64,000 nucleotides of DNA. Source: Spirodela intermedia (taxonomy: Eukaryota > Streptophyta > Magnoliopsida > Alismatales > Araceae). Positions within the stretch are counted from its first letter, which is position 1, and every line of letters begins with the position of its first letter. The position numbers and the translations under genes were made by a program. Below are positions 1-12,325 of the stretch, one piece after another. The notes under the pieces were generated by a model. That model was given only the letters and a program-made list of their open reading frames with translations, had not been told where the DNA came from and searched no databases. The DNA is taken from positions 9,976,327 through 10,040,326 of the forward strand of contig LR746272.1 in assembly GCA_902729315.2 (NCBI GenBank). The letters are read 5' to 3'.

Positions 1-3000
1 TAAAGATGTCAACGCATGATATATGGAACATTTTTATTTTTTGTAGTTGAAATACATGAATATCTTGCCTCTATTTCATTATAACTTTTTTTGTCACACC
101 AGTTGCCACATCATCAAAGGGAGATCAAAGGAAATCATCTATTAACTGATAAAAATATAAAATTAAATCATTTATGCCGATTTAATTGACTTGACTCTAT
201 CCTAAGTTGAAACATCTACCTACGTGGGATCTCCATTCCAGACCATAAACTTAACTAAATAGCTGAAGTTTATTGATATTAAAAATAATTACATTATGAT
301 GTTGAGTAAGGATGCTATGAAGCTCACATTGAATAAAACATCATGTTTAAACTTAAATAAGTCAGACATAAGTCCTTCATAGAATTGATAAAATTATTAA
401 AATCTATCTAATAGTTTGAAATTTGAATAAAATATTATAAATTATCAGTATAAACAGCATCAATTAATCATTGCGTCATGTTTTTCATTCTATATATTTA
501 TCATATGCTTTCAGCATACTGTATCATTTTCAGTTCTTGTTCTATGCTGTAAGGAATTTAATTAACCTAAAAAATATTTATGTCCAAATGACAGTAGATT
601 CTTCAGGATGATCTATATATATTGACTCGTGACTGCTGACACTAAATTTTTATTCCTCTCATCATTCAAATGGTTTTCAAATACCAAGGATTGTTGCCAG
701 GGAAATAAGACCTATAGTAGAATAAACTTTAGTTACAAGAGAACATGTGTCACGAGGAATTAACCTGGATCAAGGTTGCATCGCTAAAAACGAGGCACCT
801 CGACAAAGGTCGCCCTGTGATGGCCTCGATGGGTTAATGCCGAGTAGCCATTCACGAAAGGGACGAGTGTGGACCTCAATAGACAAATGTGCTCTTCTAA
901 AAAGAGGGGAAAGGACACTTGATTCGTTCTAGCCTGCTCAGAACAGATACAGCCTAACCCATCAAACTAGCACCTCGCATGAAATTAGTCCGTTCAATGC
1001 TTCTGCTGTAGACACATGGACATCAATTCGGGCCCACTCCTTTCAGGCAGCATGCCGTTCGCCGTGAGTGTGAGCAAGAATTTGTGCATTTATATACAGA
1101 ATTTCCACCTGCACTCGCTGCATCTGTGGCGTGGCCCTTGGGACCTTCCCTTCATCTCGAGGTTCGGCGTGCACAAGATTGCCGCCATCCGCTTGACCAC
1201 TAGAGATTTGTTGGGTCGTGTATGCCAAAATGTCACACGTCACGGCACACGGCTCACTGCACAGAAGAGAGTCGTAGGATCATGCACCTTACAATTTCCT
1301 GCTTCTTTAGGCTATAGCTCGTTCCTACTTATCTATTTTAAATTTAACAGCTATTTTAGCATGCTCTTATAAGAAGAATCAGTAAAAATCAGGTTCATAA
1401 TGCCTCTAACTCTAGTTTGTTCCCTTTTACATACAGGATATTTTATAATATATTATGGTATTCCGTAATTAGCTGAGCTATTGAATATTCTGAATCTGTA
1501 GAACTTTTAGCAGAAAGGGTCAGCATATTCAATTATGCACGATGAAAAGGTAACCGTCGGAGATGCCGGTAGCCAGAACAGATTCAGTGGAAGATATAGT
1601 TAAAGCAAAAAACTGCCAGACAACATATTCCAGGGATGTAATTCTCAACATTGGGGATCGGGCAAGAGGTTTATTCAAAGCCAGACGACAGCAAATTTAG
1701 TGGAACTTACGGGAAAATGGATATTGCTTGGAAAAGAAGAGTGCTCTAAGGGCAGAGAGGTGCTAGAGGTGGTCTTGGCGGGACAAGAGAAACCTGAGAA
1801 GCAGAAAGTAGGACATCAAAGTAGAGACACATGATGCTCTCGGCGGCGCCAAAAAAGGTACGGCGACGTAGAAGCTGGAGATCCTCAATTGTGATGGGCT
1901 TTAGATTCACCGACCTGGGTTGGACGTCAACAACATCCATTTTTCAGGGAAAGAACGGCTAAATATGAATTGCTTACTAACTGGAATTTCGAAGCAAAGG
2001 AAATCTAGGTAGTGATGTCTGAAGGAGCGGGAACCTTCGACCATGTCGACAGCGCACCGGCCAAGACCCATTTAGGGGCGATTTCCTTTATTATTAGTCT
2101 TTTATTTCCTTATTTATATTTCAGAACGCATAAAAACTCTTGTAACCTAGAACGGAGATTCACATAACATTTTGAGGAATTACCCATCTTCGCTCCCTGA
2201 GGGTCAACTATCTACGCTCCGCGAAGGAGAAGCCATGAGGGCCAATATCTGTCCGCCGACACCTTCCACCGTCCGCCGCCGCCTTCTTCCGCCGCCCACC
2301 AGCCGGCGTCGTCCAACACCAGTGATCATTCATCCTCTGCCATTGCCGACCGCCCATCCGTTATCGTACGCCATCGTCGATCGCTGCCGCCGCCACCGTC
2401 CGCCGCCTCCCGATCTCCCATCCCAGCCCCACCGGTTCGGGACTTTGGAACCACCGGGACGGAACCAGCCCAGTTCTGCCAGATTCGATCCGGCCCGTTA
2501 CCATCCGGGCCAACCAGCTCGACCGTCTGGTTCAAGCCAAAAAATTATGATTCTCGGCCAGATATCTACAAAATTATGATCTTATCAAAGCAGAAAAATT
2601 GGGAACTTTGATGACCTCATGAAGGAATTTAAGAATTCTCACTTTAGATCCTAATCAAATCAAAGCTGTGATTAGCTAATGCATAAGGAAAATGTACAAA
2701 TAAGTTTCTACGTCATAATAGACGTACTAATTTAATTCTAGTGTATATTGTTTCTTTCTCAAAATAGGATTGCTATAGTTATTTGACCTCCTAACTCAAA
2801 ATACATTCGAAATAGAGAAAATTGCCTTGCTGAAAAAATGTACTGTTTTCCACTCCGCAAGAGACGAAGCCTAATTGGCATGCATATTTGTTTGGTCATT
2901 ACCTACGAAGTTATACTCTCTGAAACTGATGCAACGCATCCTAATTTCTGTTTTACTAAAATCATATAATGAACACTTCAAACAGTCACATTACCTTTTA

Positions 3001-3120
3001 AAGTGTGTCACAGAAATATCAAATTGACTATAACATAGACTGGCCGGGAATTAATCCCCTGCCATGAATCAATTCCCGAGCAACGTGGACACAAAATAGA
3101 TGTTAACCTTTGAGTATGTC
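1..3120. other. Gene-poor intergenic region
   Basis: The stretch is AT-rich from 1 to about 730, then holds patches of higher GC at 730-960, 1010-1260 and 2170-2530. The short open frames in these patches (60-135 codons) match no family I recognise and are not joined by convincing splice sites. A stretch around 2085-2170 resembles the end of an LTR and is listed separately. I see no RNA gene. Confidence 0.6.
2085..2579 (+). mobile_element. Possible LTR end and downstream leader of a degraded retrotransposon
   Basis: Positions 2085-2175 are T-rich, contain ATAAAA and then TTGTAACCTAG, and lead into GAGGAATTACCC, an order often seen in the R-U5 part of plant LTRs. Downstream, 2172-2579 is an open frame rich in Pro, Arg and Ser that could be leader or gag-like sequence. 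No primer-binding site, reverse transcriptase or second LTR is visible, so this is an inference from composition and could be wrong. Confidence 0.22.
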
Positions 3121-4803
3121 TCACGAGTCCCAGATCGGCCCGAATGCCGCGATGCCTTCACCTCTACATGCATCGACGACGTCCCTGCTGCCCTGGGGGT
3201 TGCTTGTCACCACCACCACTTCCGCCTTCCATTTCTTCGCCGTCTCAACGGCCAACTCGGCCACGTTCGGACGGCCGGATACGGCCGTGTCGTGGATGAT
3301 CACCTTCCCTGCCGGATGCCCGCTCATCATCTCCTTGATCTCCGAGCCGAAGTTCTGATCCACCGACTTAGTCACCCAAACGACGCACACTTCGGCGGCG
3401 CACGGCTGCAACAGGAACGAGAGGAACACGGCGATGCCGGAGCCGGTGGCCACCAGCACCGCCCTGTTGTACATATGCACCAAATACGGCAGTCCCGCGA
3501 AGTGCACCCCGCGGACCCAGAGGTGGCTCGGAGGATCGGACACCAGCCCCCTGGTGAAGTCGCCCACCGCTCCGGCCAGCATCATGTGGCCCTCCTTGTT
3601 GTCGGATATGATTGCGAAGGCGTGCCACTCGGACAGCGGAGAACGGCTGATTCTGCCCAGAAGTCCGGCTTTCACGCCGCCCGCAAATTTAATGATGGAG
3701 GCGTGGCCGGAAGGAGAGGCCACCGACACGGATACTCGTTTCACGGTGACCCATGGGAGGACGGTCAGAAGGGTTACGAGCAGGGTCAACCAGATCTCCT
3801 GTTGCTTCGCCAACCTTGAAGCGTTGAGCTTGTCGTATGATTCTGATTTGGGATCATAACCGGCAGTGAGCACGACGAATACCCACAGAAGAGCCAGCGC
3901 CGTCCATCCGGCGAATCGGTGGGTTCGCTCGAAGACGTTGTGGTGGAGGTGGCGAACCAGGGGGAACGACACCAGGCAGGAGACGAAGAGCAGCGATAGG
4001 ATGGCGGATGCTACGGCTATGATCTCGGGAGACGCGTTATGACGGTGTTTGAGGGTCCGTACCAGGGCGTAGATCAGCCAAGCCACGGAGGACACGCCGC
4101 AGCTGCTGTGGATGCCGCCGACGGACTGGAGAAACGAGGTGGTGGCCGTCTTCATCCGGAGAGGCACCCACGGCCTTCCCAAGGCCTTCACGGAGCACCA
4201 GAAAACGAGCCGGAGGAAGGCCTCGCTCCGGCACAGAGTGAGGACGAGCACATTGTAGATGGCGAAGGTCGCAGCCTTCCGCTCGGCGTAGGAGAAGTTC
4301 CCGGCGATCGCCAGAACGAGGGCAGCCATGTTGACGGTAAAGAATACGGCGAAGAGCCTCTTGTATACGGTGAAGAGACCCTGGTCGAGAAGTATTATCG
4401 ACAACCTCGATTCGTTGGTCTTCACGGGTGTGACGGAACGATCCCCCTTGTCACCTGTGTGCTGCTCGCGCGGCTCCAGTGCTTGCCCGGGCTGTTGCTT
4501 CTCGAGGTCGTTGGAAACCTCCTGGAAGATAGGCAGAGGCCCGTGCTTCTCGTCTTCATCATCTCTTTCGACGTCACAAAAGTGGCTGCTCGAACGGCTG
4601 AGTAATCTTTGACTATGAACCGGTTCAGGGAAAACCTCCGCTGAGTTTCCCAGTCTCCATGGCAACTGTAGCCAGCGACCGGAAGGTCGGTCGAAGTTGT
4701 TGATTAGAGAGGAGCCAGTGAAGGAATTGGCACGCGCTCTGATCTCAAAAGAAACTCCGCGACAGCTTGAGGACCGCGTGTTCTCCTCATTTAGACTTTC
4801 CAT
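3121..4803 (-). CDS. Multi-pass membrane protein with ferric-reductase-like core (plant NRPS-like / adenylate-forming-reductase-type family)
   Basis: This is an intronless gene of 560 codons. The first ~140 residues are hydrophilic. From about residue 142 there are several hydrophobic segments, including a TVNMAALVLAIAG stretch and ALALLWVFVVLTAG. The segment RHLHHNVFERTHRFAGW is the histidine-bearing motif seen in this membrane family. The C-terminal part resembles a nucleotide-binding reductase domain: VLVATGSGIAVFLSFL is a Gly-rich loop, followed by VCVVWVTKS. In fungi related regions sit at the end of NRPS-like adenylate-forming reductases; plant members, as here, lack the adenylation domain. 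The substrate is unknown. I chose the start because a TATA box lies about 110 bp upstream and the MES..RGVSFEI N-terminus follows directly. The gene stands alone; a decayed copy of its 5' end lies near 10.2 kb. The family call is from memory, so the function should be held loosely. Confidence 0.8.
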   Translation of the reverse strand: MESLNEENTRSSSCRGVSFEIRARANSFTGSSLINNFDRPSGRWLQLPWRLGNSAEVFPEPVHSQRLLSRSSSHFCDVERDDEDEKHGPLPIFQEVSNDLEKQQPGQALEPREQHTGDKGDRSVTPVKTNESRLSIILLDQGLFTVYKRLFAVFFTVNMAALVLAIAGNFSYAERKAATFAIYNVLVLTLCRSEAFLRLVFWCSVKALGRPWVPLRMKTATTSFLQSVGGIHSSCGVSSVAWLIYALVRTLKHRHNASPEIIAVASAILSLLFVSCLVSFPLVRHLHHNVFERTHRFAGWTALALLWVFVVLTAGYDPKSESYDKLNASRLAKQQEIWLTLLVTLLTVLPWVTVKRVSVSVASPSGHASIIKFAGGVKAGLLGRISRSPLSEWHAFAIISDNKEGHMMLAGAVGDFTRGLVSDPPSHLWVRGVHFAGLPYLVHMYNRAVLVATGSGIAVFLSFLLQPCAAEVCVVWVTKSVDQNFGSEIKEMMSGHPAGKVIIHDTAVSGRPNVAELAVETAKKWKAEVVVVTSNPQGSRDVVDACRGEGIAAFGPIWDS

Positions 4804-4912
4804 TCATAGAGCAGTGCTTCTCTATGAGAGATCGGAGAAAGGAACTTTGTGGAGATAGGAGAGACAGGAGAGGGTGTGTGAATTAACCGCACGGAATAGA
4901 GAAGGTGGGAGA

Positions 4913-4921
4913 TTTTTTATA
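4913..4921 (-). promoter_or_regulatory. TATA box of the membrane-reductase-like gene
   Basis: Read on the minus strand this is TATAAAAAA, about 110 bp upstream of the ATG at 4803. That is a normal distance for a TATA box plus a short 5' leader. The decayed copy near 10.4 kb has lost it (it reads CTACAAATAG there). Confidence 0.6.
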
Positions 4922-7419
4922 GCCGATTCGAGGAGGCGAATTGGGGGGCGTTCACGCTTCCTAACGACGGCCTTATGTCACTTACAGCATCGTCGAGCCA
5001 GAATCTGTGTCCACGTAAACCTAGAATGACGTTGGCTTTCGCAGGATACTTGAGTGGAGCAAGTTCGCTGGCGGCTTCTGACCAATGCTGGGTACCCAGG
5101 TGTCCACAGGAATGGTCTCTGACCAAAATTGTCAATCTCCCGCCCTTGTGCCATCGCTTTCTCCGAAAATGCTTACCAATCGCTGAGAGCGCCTTAACTT
5201 TCGGCTGCAGGGTTTCCGATCAATGCGGAAGGGAATGATAAACTTGAAGCGTTGACGGCATCTGATTTGTCCCTGACGAATAGCAGGTACGACGAAACCC
5301 AGGCTATGCACGAACCCTCTGTGTATTTATTCGCTTACATGAGGCTTGATAAGGTTTGGTGAGGGAAATTTTTGATGACGACTGTTCTACGCCAGCATGG
5401 CTCCCCAGGCGGCGGCTGTTTTGCGGGATAGTCCAGGAAAGCAGGAAATTCGACCTTCTTATTACGTCCACGGCGGCGGCCGACAAAGTTAACCAAGTGC
5501 ACCATTGACCCTTAAATCTTACCGTCAGTTGCTTATATCCATTAAAACTCCATGGTACTTGCAGGTTCTGATCATTGATGTCGTTCTCGGCGTTCCCTTC
5601 TCGTCCTCCAACCAACTGACAGTCGTATCCCAATGTTGTTTCTTGAGTAACATTACACAACACAATTTCTTATTTTTCAGCTTCGGTCTGGCCTGTCTAA
5701 ACTCCGCGAGATCAACGGAAAAAAAGGCGCATATGAATAAGTCATCTCTGAAATTGCTACCATTGCATAAACTTTTGGCTGTAGAATTTCCAGTCAATGT
5801 AACAAAAACAGATGTACCGTTTCATTTTTATGGATCCTTGTTTGTTAATGTCGCCATCAAAGGACGCATTCAATGACGTTATAGATTGTTATGGATCGGA
5901 ACAATTGCAATGGGTCAACGTTAACATTTTTAGGGCATTCGGTATGTCTGTGCCGCCATCACCGAACGCACAAAATGATGGTAATGGATTGTTTCAGTTG
6001 AATACGACAGACAAAGCTTATTAGTTACAAGCAATGCATAAGTCCTCTATTTCTTTCTTGCTAGAAGACTCAATAAGGTTTATTGTGGCATATTCCTGAC
6101 TGCTCTACATCATTTTCCCCGCCGGCGTCGAATAGACCGATGACCCGGGAAATTCGGCATGCTGTCATGGCTCCGGCGGCCACGAAAAAACCTTGAATTC
6201 ATGTCTAATGAAAGACCTTGAATTGCATTTATTGGATTATAACGAGGGAAAAAAACCTCTATTGAATAGGAAAGGTAAAAGGTGTAATTCTTTAATGATT
6301 CGTAGTCACGCCCGTTATCTTAAAACGCCACGTATGTCGGGCATACTATTACCTTTTATTATCTCTGGTCTTGCGCATATCTGTGGAGGATAAGGATCGC
6401 TTAGATTCAATGGCATCAACTCTTAAGATATTCAGCATTTGACTGTCTACCCTTAACTGCTCCAAGTCCGAGCGTACGTGTCCACTGCATTTATTCTTCA
6501 GGGAACCAAACGCAGTTTGGATAACTCCCAAAGTTTAAACAGAACTCAGTGTTCCATATTTCTACGTGATAAGATCATAATTCGGAAATAATTATCTAAC
6601 ATGAAAACAAACAATGACATCAAGCCAAGGGAAGAAAGGAAAAAAACAGAGGACATGAAAAAAATAGAGGGCAGAAAGAAGATAAAGTCGTTCTCGCTGT
6701 GGGCACTATCTACCTCAGCCCCTTCACTTTGTGTAATAAGGGAGAGACCCGTTTCAAAAGGGCGTCCCTTTTCAGCAGGGTGCCTGTTTGCTCACATTAT
6801 CTGACGATAAAAACGTTTAAGAAACCGGCAAAAAATTGGCCGAATCTGGCCGTGTGGGCATCCGGTAATCCGCGTTCGAGCGCTGAACAGCCGCATACGC
6901 GCTCGGTTGCAACTGCAGGATTGCAACCACTGCGTCAGGCAGGCGCACGGGAGAGCACAGTATGCCAAACAGGTCAGCAAGAGAACCAAAGACGGGCCAG
7001 TGGGCCAGCGGAAAGATCAGCTCGGTAAGATATCGAGAAGACCCATTACACTGCCACGAAAAGATCCAACGTGGACCAAGTCCATTTGTTTGACAAAACT
7101 AACGGATCAAGCTTCCGAAAAATTCTTAACTATAAGAGTTCTCAATGTAAATTTTTTATCAAGACTAGATTAACCAATTCATCTGGGTTTGGATTTGAGC
7201 CATAGTTTAGCGTATAATAAGGAGATAGTAAAAATAACACTTGAAATAAGACTATAATTACCAGATGTCAAAATATTACACGGCTCACATGACCGGATGT
7301 CAAAACATACAAATCTCATTGAGGTTCCACCTTGGTGTGTCTCAACATGAAAACCATTAAACTCCCCACGACCAAATGACAAGCATGAGTGGCAAACTAC
7401 AGTGTGTATATGTGCGTGT

Positions 7420-7453
<34 letters not shown>
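7420..7453. repeat. (GA)n microsatellite
   Basis: An almost pure GA dinucleotide run of about 34 bp with one AAAG interruption, in AT-rich intergenic DNA. Confidence 0.9.
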
Positions 7454-8636
7454 ACCTTAGAGCTAATCTCTCATGGGGATCAGTAGTCAAGGTGTGACAA
7501 ATTTTGACAGGATTAAAAGAACCAAAAAATAAAGAAATATTCTCTAAAGTATACACAGAATATTTTTTATATAGTTAAAATTAATTTTATTTAAGGCAAA
7601 ATAATATCATTTTATGAGATCTGTCAATTATTCTTTGATTGTATACACCATTTATAAACCATTTACTTGATGAAGTCTAAAAGTCGACTAATATAAGAGG
7701 AGACACATGTGTTGGAGTTTTGGAGATTAATATCATATTGGACACTATTGGCCTATAATTGTTTCTATTAGAGCTTGTTGAGTTTTTTTTTAATCGTCTT
7801 AGTATAAACCATTTTATGGACATGCAAGAGTGTATTGTTATTTTTTTAGTGTAAACACCATATATAAATTGTTTACTTGACAAAGTCTAAAAGTTAGCAA
7901 ACATAAGAGAAGACATGTGCTAGAGTTTTGGAGATTAATCTCCTAATGGACCTGATGTGGTTTAATGTTTCTATAAGAATTTATGTAAATTTTAAAATAT
8001 ATAAAACTAGACAATATCAATATTCAGATATTTAGAAAAAAAACTTAACTAGTATATCAATTATAATTTGATAAAAAATCCATAAATCGTAGAAATTTTT
8101 TAAGTTGATCACAAGGATGTAAGACAATATTAGGTGAATTTTAAAAAAACTCAAATAATATACTTTTTTATGATATTTAGAGTAAATGATAAAAATAAAA
8201 TCTATTTAAAAAATTGTAAAAAAGAGAAAATTCAGATGCTAACATTAGGATGATGTCAATCCCGAAGAATGAGAATTTGAGTGGAAACAAAGTTCCACCC
8301 AGTGAGTATTCTATCAATAATTACTAAATAATTAATAATAATTTAATGGATGAAATTAAGGTCTATAAACTTCAAATGAATATTCGTAATTGTAATTAAC
8401 TAAAGAAGAGTTTCAAAATTTGAAATCACTCAAAATTTTATTAATTTAATAATTAATTAAGTTCAAAGTAAGTAAAATAAAGTTATAGTGTCGCATTGGT
8501 GATCATTAGAATTTTAGGTGCTCAAGAAAATTTTCATGCAATGTCTATGGCCCCAAAGACTCTCTTTGGATGTGCATGATGTGGGCACTCTCTAGATTCA
8601 TGTTTAAAGTCCAAAGGGCAAAGGTAGGCAGCAATG

Positions 8637-8824
8637 ATGAGTCTCTGGCAGTTGTCACTTGGTAGAGCAAAAGTTTTGTAAATATGGGTCTTTGATAATT
8701 GTCACCCAATCGAGCGGAAGTTTCCCAAAGATGGGTCTCTAATGACTATCACTTGGTGGAACAAAAGTTTTGTGAGGATGGGTCTCCAAGAACTATCATC
8801 TAATGGAGTTGAGTTAGATGGATC
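8637..8824. repeat. 47-bp minisatellite, four degenerate copies
   Basis: Copies start at 8637, 8684, 8731 and 8778, exactly 47 bp apart. Each begins ATGRGTCTY, followed by a TATCACTTGGT-like core and a GAGCAAAAGTTT-like end. The last copy fades near 8825. Spacing is constant although bases have drifted, so the array is old but has lost few bases. Confidence 0.85.
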
Positions 8825-10149
8825 TAGAGCATGTCTCAAGGAGCTTCATCTTTAAGTACATACAATAAGAAGAGACTTTATCACATTCAGAATGCTTGAA
8901 AAAATCACAAAAAATCTTTTTCACTATGTTCTTAACAACAACATATTTGTTGATTAACTAGAGATGATTTTTTAGATAAATTTGTGATCTTCTTATCTAA
9001 AATTTAATTGTTGGTTTGTAATGATGATCTGTGATTGTTATTGATGAAGTTTTATTGATGATCAAACACTTTTGACAACTAAATTGTTGACAGTTGCTCT
9101 GTAGAAAAATCATGAGTTAAAAATAGATAAAAATTATCAACTTTAGCTTTCGTGGGATATGAACCTTCATTGGTCACCTCAATTTGTGAGAAAGGGTTAA
9201 TGAAAGACCAAAATCCCCTTAAAATAGTGAGTTACTAACCATGTTTTCTTCTTATACTACATGAGTATTTTATGTATTATTTTACCAACATTTAGTGATC
9301 ACATTTTAGTCTTGCATTGGAGTTTTATTTAGATGTTTAAGACAAATGTAAGTGTTTACCTTGTTCTTGCTTCAAGTTACCTCTCCCAAAATCATAACGG
9401 CCAAGACCCCTTTGGGGTAAGGGCCCCACAAAATCAGGTCGTCCACCCCTAACATACACGTGTGTATGAACACTCCTTGTCCCATGCCTGACTAGCCCCT
9501 GATGACGTGAGAGGGGGAGTGATGCACACATGTTCTATGTGGGTCCTTAACCACTTAATCCCTTGGCTTGTAGCTTCCCTAATTGAGCTTTCAACTCACA
9601 TGCAATGCCCTCCCGGCTAGCTACTGTCTTTTTTGGCTAATAGGTCCCCCCTTTTTTGTATTTTTATTTTATTTTATCTAAAAAATATAAATATAAAAAT
9701 ATATAAATTCACATAATTAACTAAAAATTCCTATTAGTCACAAAAAAAAAGATTTTCTCTATTTAACATAAAAAAGTGTATATTTATCATGAGTTAATTC
9801 ATAAAATAAATATTTTAAGCATTATTAACTCATAATAATAAATGCTTATTAGGACCCTATTGGGCTCTAATGGGTTCTATTGGACCCTATTGGAGTTTTT
9901 TTTCTTAATCTTATGTTAACACAAGGGGGTGTCACTATCTTGGTATATTAGGGCATCCAAAAGTGTGTTCTCTCATAGACTTGTAAGAGGTGATTCTCTT
10001 GAAGGAAGCTTGATCTATGTACGACTGCAAGGCAAGAGGTTTTTCCTAATCACATAAATCCCATGTGTTTCCTATTTTTGTCATTCTCTCCCTTGCCCAC
10101 TCTCATGTAGCATTTTACATTAGAATTCTACAGTGCAAAAGGGAGAAAT

Positions 10150-10830
10150 GAGGACAGCCTGATCCCTAACACATGGTTGGTGGAACCAGGAGTCAGAACG
10201 TTGGTTGCCATCGTTGATATGAATGAGAGCAGTGAAGAAATTGGAATGGGCATTGATCTCAAGCAAAACTCCACGACAGCTTAAAAACACTGTTATGTCT
10301 ATGTTTATGGCTGTTGTGCTCAGAATGGATAAACTATTTATGATGGATAAGATAATGCAAAAATGGGGGATGGAGGGAGAGAGAGAGAGAGAGAGAGCGA
10401 GATCCTTCTATTTGTAGTTGATTCAATGAAGCAAAGAAAAGTATGCTCACCATTCCAATAAAAGACCTTTTGCCACTTCCGATATCGATGAGACTACTTT
10501 CGTCCGCACAACGCCATGATAGAATTTTCGTTTCAAATCATTATATTATGCGCACTATTGAGAAATGTAGTTTTTATGGTGGCGATTAGAAGGGTCATCC
10601 CTCATCTTACAAATGCTGCCTGTTCGGGTGTCTCGAAATATTATTTTTTAGCTAAATAGTTAATGTCCTATAACCGTGCTCTAGATTGCTTTGGGATCAC
10701 CAGTTCTATGCCTTATACTTCGAGCAACATATTTTCTAACTATTGAAAAATGAAAGTGGCAGAATAGCCTTTGACTTCGGACGGGTTTTTTTTTTTTATG
10801 CAATCGTCAAAGAACTCAATGACGTTAAAA
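10150..10830 (-). pseudogene. Decayed direct copy of the 5' end and promoter of the membrane-reductase-like gene
   Basis: Direct comparison with 4640-5260 shows the same order of short matches. At 10227-10280 CAGTGAAGAAATTGG, TTGATCTCAA and CCACGACAGCTT match 4715-4768 (CAGTGAAGGAATTGG, CTGATCTCAA, CCGCGACAGCTT). The promoter region at 10405-10490 matches 4914-4985. A weaker match, GCCTTTGACTTCGG at about 10770, corresponds to GCCTTAACTTTCGG near 5190. The start codon, the TATA box and all downstream coding sequence are lost, so this is a non-coding relic. It lies in the same orientation as the intact gene, about 5.5 kb away, as expected from a tandem duplication whose middle was later lost or replaced. 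Confidence 0.75.
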
Positions 10831-12325
10831 GAAGGGAGTTGGTGAGCTCAGTCCTAAGCATAAACATCGGTTAGTATACCACCACGAGGAAAAACTTCCT
10901 ACGAAAATGAAACAAATTATGAGTCGTGATTCTTGACGATTAAATGATCTTTTATATAGCCTATGATCTTACACATAAGATGGTTTGTCATGTCTCATTT
11001 AACATATTTACAAGCCATCTTCAAGAGTTTCAGTTGTCTGGGCAGTTGATTCAGCTTTTGTTAGTTTAACATTGTGCAGGCCTACTCGGATCAAGTATCA
11101 TTTAGATCCTACGCCATGCTCTTGAGGTTTTCATCGAGTGGCATTGCACATTCAAATTTCCTACATCGAACCTCTCGTAATCTACTTTTGATGATAACAA
11201 AAGACGTGAGTATTCAAATGGACCGTTGATGATATTCAATGACAGTCACGAAGGATCCTGATGTTGATCTAAAAATCTGATACATTCAGATTCGTTTGTC
11301 CTCAATGTTATGGAAATGGTGCTTTCTATGTCAAAGAATACCTTCTCCACGTTTAGTCAGTCTGAAATCGTCCACAACACTGCCGTCCCGTCGCAGCCTT
11401 CACGTCATTCTCGGAGTTATTTCCTCATGCCTCAATTCTGTATAACTAATGTAATATCGTCGTTCCTTAGGTAACCTTACTGGATAGTTGATCTCATCTT
11501 CAGTCTGTCCTATCTATACGCCACACAGGCATAAGCGAGAGAAAGGCCCGTATGTAGTGCTCGCATGTCATGAAAAATATAATCATGAGGGATTCAGTCC
11601 TCATGTACAACAAACATTATCCCTGCAACTGCCCTTCGGCACGTCTTCCAACCGAAACAGAGGCTGACGAGGAGGCATAATAAGAAACTCTGGGATCATC
11701 TTATTCTGTATTTAATCGGCGTACTTGTATGCTGTTCACTAGAGTAACCTCGCTAATCTCATAGTTATTCCATGCGACGTCAGTGAATATCTGATGGATG
11801 TCCAAGATATTGATCCATTGTTAACAATGAAGCAATGGACATCAATCTAATTTATATGAATTACGACGCATTTCATCTGAAAATCGGAGAATGACCTGAA
11901 AATTTGAATCAAAATAATGATGACGCATTAGAGGACCCGTAATAATATTAATTGTGGCGACCGCGGATATTATACTCAGCTAAAAGAAGGCAATTTGTAT
12001 AAACGATTCCCATCAGTATCAGAAATCACGTTCTTCAGTATCATAAATCACGTTCTTACTTATAGGACAGCAGGTACAGACAGATGAAACAAGTATTATG
12101 ACAACATGAGACGTCTTACTCAGTTCTTTAAACTTGTCGCTGAACAATTAAACACGAAAGACGTATCTGCAGGACTAATAATGCGTAAAACGATGTTGTC
12201 ACGCCTCGACTGAGAAGTTATCTACGAAGAATCCATTATTTAGAGTTGGATAATAAGAATAAATACAAGCTACAGGATTTTCATTTCCTACCTGACCACC
12301 TTCGAACGGAATCAATATTTATCCG
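10831..12325. other. Intergenic downstream of the phospholipase gene
   Basis: No gene or element is recognised. Frames are short and composition is mixed. The part next to 12326 would hold the 3' UTR and polyadenylation region of the minus-strand phospholipase gene. Confidence 0.5.

Larger units (their letters stand above)
4922..10149. other. Intergenic, gene-poor, mostly AT-rich
   Basis: No gene is recognised. The part up to about 7.1 kb has mixed composition with short frames and no family match. From 7.2 to 10.1 kb it is AT-rich, with a GA microsatellite and a 47-bp minisatellite (listed). Between about 9.6 and 10.17 kb the sequence looks like old retroelement DNA (T-rich block, then a pyrimidine-rich CTCTCCCTTGCCC stretch), but there are no clear termini. 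Confidence 0.55.

Noticed and set aside
1043-1372. Opposed frames of 66 and 118 codons
   Set aside because: No domain, splice context or codon pattern supports either one.
3100-3859. Plus-strand frames of 82-239 codons
   Set aside because: They are antisense shadows of the GC-rich membrane-protein gene, with no family match.
5300-6190. Possible direct repeat between 5310-5480 and 6040-6190
   Set aside because: A few short words are shared (AATAAGGTTT, GACTG-TCTAC), but the order and spacing are too weak to claim without an alignment.
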